Shown in pieces: positions 45,297-53,437 of a DNA stretch of 64,000 nucleotides (position 1 is its first letter; each line of letters begins with the position of its first letter). This DNA is from Rugamonas sp045984285 (GTDB taxonomy: Bacteria > Pseudomonadota > Gammaproteobacteria > Burkholderiales > Burkholderiaceae_D): positions 1 through 64,000 of the forward strand of contig NZ_JBJQIK030000009.1 in assembly GCF_045984285.3 (NCBI RefSeq), written 5' to 3'. Below the pieces are notes generated by a model. It saw only the letters and a list, made by a program, of their open reading frames with translations. It was not told the origin of the DNA and made no database searches. The translations under genes were made by a program, and so were the position numbers.

Positions 45297-46028
45297 TCAG
45301 GACGTCAGCACTGCTTTCATCTTGCCCAGCGCCGCTTTGTTGAGCTGGCATACGCGGGCATCGGTCAGGTCCAGCACGGCCGCGATTTCCTTGTAGCTCA
45401 GTTCGAATTCGTAATACATCTGCACCACGCGCTGCTCGCGTTCGGACAGGCCGTTCAGCGCCTGTTCCAGGCTGCGCCGTATCATCAGCGCCTCCTCCGG
45501 GCCGGGCGCGCTGCCCTGGTTGGCCGTCACATCGTGCAGCACTTCGTCGAAGCTGGCGATCAGCTCCGCATTCTCGTCCAGCTGGTAGGCCATGTATTCG
45601 TCGGCCGTGATGCCGAGGCCGGCGATGGTTTCCTGCTCGTTCGGTTCGCGCCCCAGCTTGCGCGTCAGTTCGCGCACGGCGTCGCGCAGCTTGTGGCTGT
45701 GCTGGCGCACGGCGCGCGGGCGCCAGTCCTGGCGCCGCAGCTCGTCGAGGATGGCGCCGCGCACGCGCAGGCTGGCGTAGCTGCCGAAGGCGGCGTCCGG
45801 CTGGCCGTAGCGGCGCAGCGCTTCGAGCAGGCCCATCAGGCCAATCTGCTCCATGTCGTCGCGGTCGATGGCGCCCGCCACCTGCGAATTGAGCTGGCGT
45901 ACGATGCGCTTGACCAGCGGCGCATAGGCCAGCAGATGCTTGCCTTCCTCGGCCGGGCTGAGCGAGGGGGCCAGCGCCTCGCCATAGCCTTCCGAATACG
46001 CTTCTGCTATCGGTTCCGCATATGCCAT
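45297..46028 (-). CDS. fliA: RNA polymerase sigma factor for flagellar genes, sigma28 (FliA)
   Basis: A 243-residue sigma70-family factor. Region 2 has YAPLVKRIVRQLNSQV and DRDDMEQIGLMGLLEALRRY, then FGSYASLRVRGAILDELR; region 4 has LSEREQRVVQMYYEFELSYKEIAAVLDLTDARVCQLNKAAL, a helix-turn-helix for the -35 element. Length and motifs match FliA/LafS. It is likely held by FlgM until the hook is complete. Confidence 0.95.
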   Translation of the reverse strand: MAYAEPIAEAYSEGYGEALAPSLSPAEEGKHLLAYAPLVKRIVRQLNSQVAGAIDRDDMEQIGLMGLLEALRRYGQPDAAFGSYASLRVRGAILDELRRQDWRPRAVRQHSHKLRDAVRELTRKLGREPNEQETIAGLGITADEYMAYQLDENAELIASFDEVLHDVTANQGSAPGPEEALMIRRSLEQALNGLSEREQRVVQMYYEFELSYKEIAAVLDLTDARVCQLNKAALGKMKAVLTS

Positions 46029-46073
46029 GCTTGTCTCGCTGCGTGTCTCACTCGGTTTGCGATGCCGGCGGCA

Positions 46074-46529
46074 TCACTCCAGGATCAGCTTGCCGATCAT
46101 GACTTCCTTGAAGGGGCGCTCGCGGCCTTCCTTCGCATAGGTCTCGTCGAAGGCCTTGTTCAGTTCCTCGGCATACTGGTCGATCGTCATGGCCTCGGCC
46201 TTGGACATCGGATAGGCCGACAGGGTGCGCACGGCCACGCTGCGCAGCATCGGCAGGTGTTCCTTGGTTTCCTTTTCCTTGGCCACCGGGGTCGCCACCA
46301 CCAGGTCGGCCGACATGTAGTGGGCCACGTTCTCGCCCGGCATGCGGCGCAGCATGACGATGACCTTGTCCACGGTCAGGTATTTCATGGGCTTCGCTTC
46401 CTCGACCGGCTTGGCCTTGTTCGCGGCATTGGCCGGGGCCGGCTTGCCGAGATACCACAGGGCGCCGCCGGCGGCAGCGCCTCCCAGCAGTAGCACAGCC
46501 GCGAAAACGATCACCAGTTTCTTGTTCAT
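46074..46529 (-). CDS. fliL: flagellar basal body-associated protein FliL
   Basis: A 151-residue single-pass inner-membrane protein; the membrane helix is at residues about 4-27, followed by a periplasmic domain with KYLTVDKVIVMLRRMPGE and ERPFKEVMIGKLILE. It associates with stator units. Placement between fliK and fliA matches lafF of lateral clusters. Confidence 0.85.
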   Translation of the reverse strand: MNKKLVIVFAAVLLLGGAAAGGALWYLGKPAPANAANKAKPVEEAKPMKYLTVDKVIVMLRRMPGENVAHYMSADLVVATPVAKEKETKEHLPMLRSVAVRTLSAYPMSKAEAMTIDQYAEELNKAFDETYAKEGRERPFKEVMIGKLILE

Positions 46530-46536
46530 CTAAAAA

Positions 46537-47787
46537 TTACTCCCGCTCGGTCAGCATGGCAAAGGTGGAATTGGTGTCGGCGCCGTCGGACAGGGCGCGG
46601 CCCGGCGTGCGCTCCTGCTGCTCGCGCTCGGGCTGGCGGCCGCTGCCGCCATCGGCCAGGCCGCGGCCGGCGCTCGACGACACCGTCACCGCCACATCGC
46701 CCAGCTGGCGCTGCGACAGGTCCTGGCGCACGTTATCGCCGATATTGTTCAGCTGGCGCAGCACCTCGCTGTTGGAGGCCGACAGGTTGACCTGCAGGGC
46801 GCCGCCGCTGTGGCGGATCGAAATCTCGACCGTGCCCATATTCGGCGGCTCCAGGCGGATCACCGCCTGCTCGCTGTTGCGCTGCAGTTGCAGCTGCAGG
46901 CGGTCGCCGAGGGCGGCGCGCAGCGGCTGCTGCCATTGTTCCGGGCTGCCCGTCAGGCGCACGCTGCTGTCGGCCGCTGGCGCCGCTTCGCGCACCCCGG
47001 CCAGCACGCTGCGGAAGGCAGGCGCCTGCTGTTGCGGCTGGTCCTGGCTGCCGCTTTCGCTGCCGGCTTGTTTGCCGGCGGCCGGTGCGGCGGCCAGGGC
47101 CGGTGCGGCGGCCGCGCTGCCGCCGGTGCCGGCGGCCGGCGCCGCCGATGGCGCCGGCGTGCTGCGGGCGGTGCTGCGGGCCGTGCTGTCGGCGGCAGTC
47201 TGCGGCGCAGGCGTGGCCACGGCTGCCTGGCTGGCGGCCAGGGCGGCGCGCGGGGCCTCGGCCTGGCGCTGCGGTTCGGTGCTGCTGTTTGCTGCCACGG
47301 CGCCGGCATCCTGGACGGCAGGCTTGCCCGGCTGGGCCGGTGCGGCGGTGGGGGCTGCCGTGCCAGACGGGGCGGCGCTGCGCGCCGGTGCGGCGGCATC
47401 GGCCGTCACGCCGGCCACGCCCTCGATGGCGCCGGCGGCGTCGGCCGCGGCTGCGCCGGTCTGCGGCTGGGCGGCAGGAGCGGCAGGAGCGGGCGCGGCG
47501 GCCACCGGCAGGGGCAGGCCCGTCAACGGCGCCTGCATCGCGGCCAGCGCACTGTCGGCGCCGGTGCCGCTGCCGGCCTGGCTGTCCTCGCCGGCCGGGG
47601 CTTCATCGGCCGCGGCATCTTCCGGCTGGGCGGCCGCCAGGTCCAGCAGCTGGGCAAACTGGGGCAGGGCGGCGGCGCCATCGGCGGCCGCCGCAGCGGC
47701 CGGATCGGCCGGGGCGGCAAAACCGGGCAGCAGGATGCTGTCGGGGGCGGCCGGTCCGCCATTGGCGGGCAAGTTCATTTGTATCAT
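46537..47787 (-). CDS. fliK: flagellar hook-length control protein FliK
   Basis: A 416-residue exported ruler protein. Most of it (about 1-270) is extremely alanine/proline-rich low-complexity sequence, as is common in FliK. The C-terminal Flg_hook domain contains AALGDRLQLQLQRNSEQAVIRLEPPNMGTVEISIR and LNIGDNVRQDLSQR-like segments that switch export specificity. The start overlaps the fliT stop as ATGA. Confidence 0.88.
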   Translation of the reverse strand: MIQMNLPANGGPAAPDSILLPGFAAPADPAAAAAADGAAALPQFAQLLDLAAAQPEDAAADEAPAGEDSQAGSGTGADSALAAMQAPLTGLPLPVAAAPAPAAPAAQPQTGAAAADAAGAIEGVAGVTADAAAPARSAAPSGTAAPTAAPAQPGKPAVQDAGAVAANSSTEPQRQAEAPRAALAASQAAVATPAPQTAADSTARSTARSTPAPSAAPAAGTGGSAAAAPALAAAPAAGKQAGSESGSQDQPQQQAPAFRSVLAGVREAAPAADSSVRLTGSPEQWQQPLRAALGDRLQLQLQRNSEQAVIRLEPPNMGTVEISIRHSGGALQVNLSASNSEVLRQLNNIGDNVRQDLSQRQLGDVAVTVSSSAGRGLADGGSGRQPEREQQERTPGRALSDGADTNSTFAMLTERE

Positions 47788-48095
47788 GCTTCGTTATCGG
47801 CCAGTTCGTTGTCCAGGGCATAGGCAAGCCAGCCCGTCTTGTGTGCTATCATGTGTTCAAGCTGCTTGCCCAGCTCGGCGCTGGCGGCCGCGGTATGCGC
47901 GACGGCCAGGCGGTGCTGCTGGCGCAGGGCCAGCAGGGCAGCCTTTTCGGCCGCCGTCCAGCGCCCCTGCGCCGCCATCGCCGGCAGCGAGGCGCTCATC
48001 ATGGTGTTCAGGGCGGCCAGCTCGGTCCAGTCGCTGGCCGCCACCGCCGCGCTCATGCGCTGCGCCATCTTCAGCAGCTGGTGTTGCCTATCCAT
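47784..48095 (-). CDS. fliT: flagellar export chaperone FliT-like protein
   Basis: A 103-residue helical protein beginning MDRQHQLLKMAQRMSAAVAASDW. Size, helix-only character and position between fliS and fliK fit FliT (lafD in lateral clusters), the chaperone for the filament cap. Sequence conservation in FliT is weak, so the call rests largely on context. It overlaps fliS by 8 nt. Confidence 0.75.
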   Translation of the reverse strand: MDRQHQLLKMAQRMSAAVAASDWTELAALNTMMSASLPAMAAQGRWTAAEKAALLALRQQHRLAVAHTAAASAELGKQLEHMIAHKTGWLAYALDNELADNEA

Positions 48096-48474
48096 GCTTG
48101 GCCTGCACGCCGAGCCAGCCCTGCTTGATCGTGCCCAGCAGGCCGGTGACCTCGTCGATGACGGCCGGGTCCATATCGACGCCGGCGCGGTAGAGGCGGG
48201 CCACGCAGTAGTCGTACAGGCGGCTCAGGTTGGCTACCACTTCGCCGCCGTTGTCGAAGTCGAGCGAGCTCGACAGGCCGTTCAGGATCTGGGTGCACTT
48301 GTCCAGGCTGATCGCCTTCTGTTCGAAGCGCCGGCCCACGATATGGCCGCGGGCGCGCGCCAGTTCTTCCAGCAGGCCATCCGTCAGCACCAGCACCAGT
48401 TCGACTGGCGAGGCGCGGGCGGTCTGGGCATCCAGATTGGTGGCGTGGTAGCTGCTGTAGGCGTCGTAATTCAT
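48088..48474 (-). CDS. fliS: flagellin export chaperone FliS
   Basis: A 128-residue four-helix protein. The family signatures MNYDAYSSYHATNLDAQTA, SPVELVLVLTDGLLEELARA, SLDKCTQILNGLSSSLDF and LSRLYDYCVARLYRA are clear. FliS binds flagellin, yet no flagellin gene lies in this window. It starts 15 nt past the fliD stop. Confidence 0.93.
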   Translation of the reverse strand: MNYDAYSSYHATNLDAQTARASPVELVLVLTDGLLEELARARGHIVGRRFEQKAISLDKCTQILNGLSSSLDFDNGGEVVANLSRLYDYCVARLYRAGVDMDPAVIDEVTGLLGTIKQGWLGVQAKHG

Positions 48475-48489
48475 GGCTCTCTTTAAAAC

Positions 48490-49872
48490 TTACTTCGAAT
48501 CTTTGCCGAACAGGGCGTCAAAGATGCTGGTGTTGCTGTTCATCTGGTTCTGCAGGGTCTGCAGGCGCGTGAACTGGTCCAGGTAGCGCGCGTAGGCCGT
48601 GTCGTACTGCTGGGTCAGGCGCTCCTGGCGCTGGCCCAGCGTTTTCTGCAGGCGCTGGTTGGTTTCCTTGCGCACGCCGACCTGGCCGTCCACGGTATTG
48701 GTCCACTGCCGCAGCAGGGTGTCCAGGTCGCCCATCACGCCGGACGGCGTGGTCAGGCTCGCGCTGCCGAACAGCTTGTCGAGGATCTCGGGGCTGGCGG
48801 CCATCGCCTTTTCCAGGCGCGAGGTGTTCAGCGCCAGGGTGCCGTCGCGCTGCGCCGTGATGCCGAAGGACACCAGGCTCTGGGTGCCGATCTCCTTGCG
48901 CAGCATGGCCTGCATGCGGGTCAGCAGGGCATTGATGCCGGCGTCGCCGGAGAAGATGCCGGCATTCTTGCCGCTGGACGGATCGCCCGGGTCGACCAGG
49001 GCGCGGATGGTGCCGACCGCCTTGTTCCAGGCATCGACGAAGCCTTGCACATTGGCCGCGGTGCCGGCCTTGTCGTTGGTCACGGTCAGCGTGACGTCGG
49101 TGGCAGCCTTGCTGAAGGTCATGCTGACGCCGTCCACCGTGCTGAAGGTATTGGAGGCCTGTTCGATCTGGGTGCCGGTGCCCTGGGCGCCGACCCAGAT
49201 GATCGCGTTCTGGCCTTTCACCAGTTCCTGGGCGATGCCAGGGTCGAGCATGGCCTGCAGTTCACCGCTGGCGCCGCTGGTATCGATGGTGATGCCGGAG
49301 CTGAGGCCGTCGCCGCCCGATTCCACGCTGGTCAGCACCAGCGAGGAGCTGCCGTTGATGGTCATGGTGGAGGCCACCACCATGGACTTGTTGTCCACCG
49401 CCGTGTTGACCGCGGCCGCGATTTCTTTCGGGCTGAGCGCGCCGTCCAGGTCCTTGTCGGCCGTGGTCAGGTCGACCGAGAAGGTGCTGCCGTTGGCCAG
49501 CGTGATCTGCAGCACGCCGGCGCCGGCGGCCGTGGCGTCCGTCATGCCGTTATAGGCCACCTGGCCCGCGGTCGCCAGCTGTTCCACGTAGAAATTGTAG
49601 GTGCCCGGCATGGCGCTGGCGCTGGCCGTGGCCTTGCCGGCGTCGCCGCTCAGGGTGGCGGTATTGGCGACCACCGATTTCTTGGTGGTCATGGCGCTCA
49701 GCGCGCTCTGGAAGGTGCTGAGCGCGGAGTTGAGCTGGGTCAATCCCGTGTTCACGGAATTGCTGAACTGGGTCTGCGAAGTGATCAGTGCCTGCCGGTC
49801 CTGCGTCAACAGCGTGGCCAGGTTGGTCGCAGTGGTTTTCGGATCGTAGGTTGGGACGGAAGAGGTGGCCAT
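48490..49872 (-). CDS. fliD: flagellar filament cap protein FliD
   Basis: A 460-residue filament cap. The N-terminal part has ATNLATLLTQDRQALITSQ and LSTFQSALSAMTTKKSVV; the C-terminal domain has SFGITAQRDGTLALNTSRLEK and the terminal coiled coil RLTQQYDTAYARYLDQFTRLQTLQNQMNSN split over about 30 residues, typical of FliD. An 82-nt gap separates it from fliJ, which may hold a late promoter; no sigma28 consensus was found there. Confidence 0.92.
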   Translation of the reverse strand: MATSSVPTYDPKTTATNLATLLTQDRQALITSQTQFSNSVNTGLTQLNSALSTFQSALSAMTTKKSVVANTATLSGDAGKATASASAMPGTYNFYVEQLATAGQVAYNGMTDATAAGAGVLQITLANGSTFSVDLTTADKDLDGALSPKEIAAAVNTAVDNKSMVVASTMTINGSSSLVLTSVESGGDGLSSGITIDTSGASGELQAMLDPGIAQELVKGQNAIIWVGAQGTGTQIEQASNTFSTVDGVSMTFSKAATDVTLTVTNDKAGTAANVQGFVDAWNKAVGTIRALVDPGDPSSGKNAGIFSGDAGINALLTRMQAMLRKEIGTQSLVSFGITAQRDGTLALNTSRLEKAMAASPEILDKLFGSASLTTPSGVMGDLDTLLRQWTNTVDGQVGVRKETNQRLQKTLGQRQERLTQQYDTAYARYLDQFTRLQTLQNQMNSNTSIFDALFGKDSK

Positions 49873-49954
49873 TTTCGTGCTCCGCGGAAATTAAATGAGA
49901 GTGTACCCTGCTATAAGGCGACCAAAGAAGGCTCTCTATGAAATTTCTTGGTTT

Positions 49955-50392
49955 TCAGTCCGTTTTTTGACTGCGCAACCACAGTTGGGTTGCCAGATCG
50001 TCATGTTGCTTGCGTTCCTGGACACGTTTTTCCGTGTCCACCACGGCCTGCTTCTTTTCCAGCACCTGGCCCAGCACTTCGCGCCTGGTCCAGGCCGCGT
50101 TCAGGGCCCGCTGCGAGACCGCCATGTCGGCCTCGTGCATCGTCAGGTCGAGCCGGTGGTTGTCGGCCATCTGCAGCACGGCCTGCTTGTAGTCGCCGCA
50201 GTTGGAGGCGAGCGCCATCGGCAGCTTGCCGCTCGCGCCGCTATTGATGGCCAGCTGGTTCAGGCGCTCCAGGTTCTTGCGGTAGCGCTCGGCCATCAGC
50301 TCCTTGGCGGCCTGCTCGGACTGCAGCTTTTCCAGTTCCGTGGTGCGCAGCGCGACCAGGGTGGACAGGTTGCGGATCAGGTTCTCGCTCAT
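49955..50392 (-). CDS. fliJ: flagellar export protein FliJ
   Basis: A 145-residue coiled-coil protein of the export ATPase complex. The sequence is charged and helical throughout (LRTTELEKLQSEQAAKEL, VDTEKRVQERKQHDDLATQL). ATG 50392 overlaps the fliI stop as ATGA, which fixes the start. FliJ sequences vary widely, so the call relies on size, coiled coil and position after fliI. Confidence 0.87.
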   Translation of the reverse strand: MSENLIRNLSTLVALRTTELEKLQSEQAAKELMAERYRKNLERLNQLAINSGASGKLPMALASNCGDYKQAVLQMADNHRLDLTMHEADMAVSQRALNAAWTRREVLGQVLEKKQAVVDTEKRVQERKQHDDLATQLWLRSQKTD

Positions 50393-51699
50393 GCCATCAG
50401 CCTTTCCAGTTGTTCCACGCAGGCCGTGAAGGGCGCGCCTTCCTTGGTGCCCTGGCACAGGAATTCTTCGATGTGCGGATGCAGGTTGACGGCCTTGTCC
50501 GTCACCGGGTCCGCGCCCGGCACGTAGGCGCCCAGCGGAATCAGGTCGCGCACCCGTTCATGGCGCGCCATCGACGCTTTCAGGGCGCGCGCCGCCAGCA
50601 TGTGCTCGCGGCTGATGATGCTGTTCATGCAGCGGCTGATCGAGGCGGCCACATTGATGGCCGGGTAGTGGCCCCGTTCGGCCAGCTCGCGCGACAGCAC
50701 GATATGGCCGTCCAGGATGGCGCGCGCGGTATCGACCACCGGGTCCTGCTGGTCGTCGCCCTCGGCCAGCACGGTGTAGATGGCGCTCATGCTGCCTTGC
50801 GGATTCTCGCCGTTGCCGGCCGATTCCACCAGCTGCGGCAGGTTGGAGAACACGGACGGCGGATAGCCCTTGGTGGCCGGCGGCTCGCCCAGCGCCAGCG
50901 CCACTTCGCGCAGCGCCATCGCATAGCGCGTCAGCGAGTCCACCAGCAGCAGCACGTTCTTGCCCTGGTCGCGGTAGTGGGCCGCGATCGAGTGGCACAG
51001 TTCGGTGGCCATGATGCGCATCAGCGGCGATTCGTCGGCCGGCGCAATCACCAGCACCGCCTTGCGCAGGCCGTCCGGGCCCAGCGACAGCTCGACGAAT
51101 TCGCGCACCTCGCGCGAGCGTTCGCCGATCAGGCCCACCACCACCACGTCGGCCACGGTCTGGCGCGTGATAATGCCCAGCAGCACCGATTTGCCGACGC
51201 CGGAGCCGGCCATCAGGCCCACGCGCTGGCCCTTGCCCAGGGTCAGCATGGAATTGATGGCGCGCACCCCCACGTCCAGCGGTTCGGCCACCGGCTGCTT
51301 GCGCAGGGGATTGATGCGCGGCGGCTGCAGCTCCAGCGGCGTGTCGCCGCCCAGCTTGCCCAGCCCGTCCAGCGGTTCGCCCAGGCCGTTGATCATGCGG
51401 CCCAGCCAGCTCGGGCCGATCTGCAGGCTGACCTTGTCCGGCAGCGGCAGCACGCGCGCGCCGGTGGCCAGGCCGGCCGCTTTCTTGTAGGGCATGAGGA
51501 AGGCGGTCTTGTCGCGGAAGCCCACCATCTGCGCTTCCAGCCATTCGCCGCTCTGGGTTTCGATCTGCGCGCGCTGGCCCGTATGCAGCTTGCAGCCCAC
51601 CGCTTCCAGCAGCAGGCCGGAGGCGCCCACCAGCCGCCCGGTCGGGGTGGCCAGCGGCACTTCATCGAGTTCCAGCTTGCGCAGGGCGTCGGCGATCAT
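50389..51699 (-). CDS. fliI: flagellum-specific ATPase FliI
   Basis: A 436-residue type III export ATPase related to F1 beta. Walker A is GLMAGSGVGKSV, Walker B is NVLLLVDSLTRYAMA, and the family motif YPPSVFSNLPQLVESAG is intact. Length matches FliI. The start lies within the end of fliH. Confidence 0.96.
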   Translation of the reverse strand: MIADALRKLELDEVPLATPTGRLVGASGLLLEAVGCKLHTGQRAQIETQSGEWLEAQMVGFRDKTAFLMPYKKAAGLATGARVLPLPDKVSLQIGPSWLGRMINGLGEPLDGLGKLGGDTPLELQPPRINPLRKQPVAEPLDVGVRAINSMLTLGKGQRVGLMAGSGVGKSVLLGIITRQTVADVVVVGLIGERSREVREFVELSLGPDGLRKAVLVIAPADESPLMRIMATELCHSIAAHYRDQGKNVLLLVDSLTRYAMALREVALALGEPPATKGYPPSVFSNLPQLVESAGNGENPQGSMSAIYTVLAEGDDQQDPVVDTARAILDGHIVLSRELAERGHYPAINVAASISRCMNSIISREHMLAARALKASMARHERVRDLIPLGAYVPGADPVTDKAVNLHPHIEEFLCQGTKEGAPFTACVEQLERLMA

Positions 51700-52403
51700 T
51701 CTTCGCTTTCGGTCTCGGTATCCACGTCGGCGGCCTGCAGCTGCTGGTCCACCTGTTCCATCACGGCATTCAGGCGCTGGTGGCAGCCGGCATCGACCTC
51801 GCTGTCGCCGGCGCGGATGCGGATTTCGCCCGGCTCCATGCGCGCGTCGCCGATCAGGTTCCAGCGCTTGGCGCGCTTCGGATCCAGTTCGGCAATGCGT
51901 TTCAGTTCTTCCGGATTGAGGAAGATATCGATTTCCTCGCGGGTCGGCGGCATCGAGGCCAGGGTCTCGTCGACCAGGGCCATGATCTGCACCGGCTGCA
52001 GCGCCAGTTCGGCGCGGATCACCTGGCGCGCCACTTTCGCCACCAGGTCCACCACTTCCTTGCGCTGCGCCGCGCGGTAGTCGGCGCGCAGCTTCCTCAG
52101 GTTGCGCAGCATGGCGTCCACCGGGCGCGCCAGCTGGTCGAAGTTGACCAGGTTTTCCTGGCGGCCTTCCTCGCGGCCCTGCTCGAAGCCGGACTGGCGG
52201 CCGGCCTCGAAGCCGTCCTCCTGGCCGCGCTGCAAACCGATTTCATAGCCGTCGCGCTGGCCCTGCTCGAAGCCTTCGCTGATCGAGGCCTGCCACTGCG
52301 CGGCATCGCCCACGCTGTGGCCGCCATGCCCGTTGCGCCCGGCCGCGGGCGGCGGCGCGAACTGCGACAGCGGCGGGAAGCGGTAGGGACGGAACTGTTT
52401 CAT
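51696..52403 (-). CDS. fliH: flagellar assembly protein FliH
   Basis: A 235-residue regulator of FliI. It has the characteristic glycine-spaced repeats (EGFEQGQRDGYEIG, QRGQEDGFEAGRQ, GFEQGREEG) at residues about 43-83 and the C-terminal domain LRKLRADYRAAQRKEVVDLVAKVARQVIRAELAL. ATG 52403 overlaps the fliG stop (ATGA); a longer frame from 52625 runs through fliG and is rejected. Confidence 0.92.
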   Translation of the reverse strand: MKQFRPYRFPPLSQFAPPPAAGRNGHGGHSVGDAAQWQASISEGFEQGQRDGYEIGLQRGQEDGFEAGRQSGFEQGREEGRQENLVNFDQLARPVDAMLRNLRKLRADYRAAQRKEVVDLVAKVARQVIRAELALQPVQIMALVDETLASMPPTREEIDIFLNPEELKRIAELDPKRAKRWNLIGDARMEPGEIRIRAGDSEVDAGCHQRLNAVMEQVDQQLQAADVDTETESEE

Positions 52404-53437
52404 TCGACCACCGTCTCGGCGAACAGCTGGATTTCGACCTCTTCGGCGTCGGCCAGGGCCTTGACGGTCGCCATGATTTCCTGGCGGGTCTGGTCGATAC
52501 GCGACATCGGCACCGGACCGGCGCGCCGCATCATGTCCTCGAAGGCCTGGGCCTGGCGTTTCGGCATGGTGCGCATCACCGCCTCGCGGATCGACAGGTC
52601 GGCGCCCTTGAGGGCGATCGCCCACATCTCCAGCGGCACTTCCTCGATGATGCGGGTGAGCACCTGCTCGGTCTGGTTGGCCAGGATCAGGAAGTCGTAC
52701 ATCGACAGTTCGATCTGTTCCACCACGGCCGGATCATGGGCGCGCAGCAGCTCCACGATCTGGGCCCGGTTGCCCGGCAGGCGGTTCAGGATCTCGGCCA
52801 CCTGGCGCACGCCTTCCACGCTGGTGCTCTGCATGTCGAAGCTGGACAGGCAGCGGTCCACCAGCTCGTCCAGTTCGCCCAGCAGGTCGTAATCGATTTC
52901 GTCCAGGCGCGCCAGCGACAGCAGCACCAGGTCGCGCGTATCGAGCGGCAGGGCGTCGATGATCTGGCCGGCCAGCGCCGGCGGCAGGAAGGCCAGGAAC
53001 ACGGCCTGCATGCGCACGTGCTCGTTGGCGATGAATTCGGCCAGCCACTTCGGCGAGGCCCACTGCAGGCGCGCCATCTTCGGCCGCAGCTCGTCGCCGT
53101 AAATGCTGTTCAGCACGGTATTTGCCAGGTCGTTGCCCAGCGCCAGGTCCAGCGAGCGCTTCAGGTAGGCGCGCGAGGCGCCGTGCACGCCGGACTGCTG
53201 GCGGTAGTCGTCGAAGAAGGTCTGCACCGCTTCCTTTACGGCCTCGACCTTGATGCCGCTCATGCGCGACATCACGCCCGTCACTTCCAGCAGTTCCTCG
53301 CGCGACAGGCAGCGCAGCACGGCCGCGGCCTGCTCCTCGCCGATCGACAGCAGCACGATGGCTGCCTGCTCCACCGGCGTCAGGGCCGGGGTGTGGACTT
53401 CGTCCAGATCGTCCAGTTGGTCTTTAAGCTCGGCCAT
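52400..53437 (-). CDS. fliG: flagellar motor switch protein FliG
   Basis: A 345-residue C-ring protein. Motifs include AAIVLLSIGEEQAAAVL, KWLAEFIANEHVR(M)Q, DSS-free EHVRMQAVFLAFL, and the torque domain LEMWAIALKGADLSIREAVMRTMPKRQAQ. Charged residues for stator contact are present in the C-terminal helix. It overlaps fliF by 14 nt. Confidence 0.94.
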   Translation of the reverse strand: MAELKDQLDDLDEVHTPALTPVEQAAIVLLSIGEEQAAAVLRCLSREELLEVTGVMSRMSGIKVEAVKEAVQTFFDDYRQQSGVHGASRAYLKRSLDLALGNDLANTVLNSIYGDELRPKMARLQWASPKWLAEFIANEHVRMQAVFLAFLPPALAGQIIDALPLDTRDLVLLSLARLDEIDYDLLGELDELVDRCLSSFDMQSTSVEGVRQVAEILNRLPGNRAQIVELLRAHDPAVVEQIELSMYDFLILANQTEQVLTRIIEEVPLEMWAIALKGADLSIREAVMRTMPKRQAQAFEDMMRRAGPVPMSRIDQTRQEIMATVKALADAEEVEIQLFAETVVE

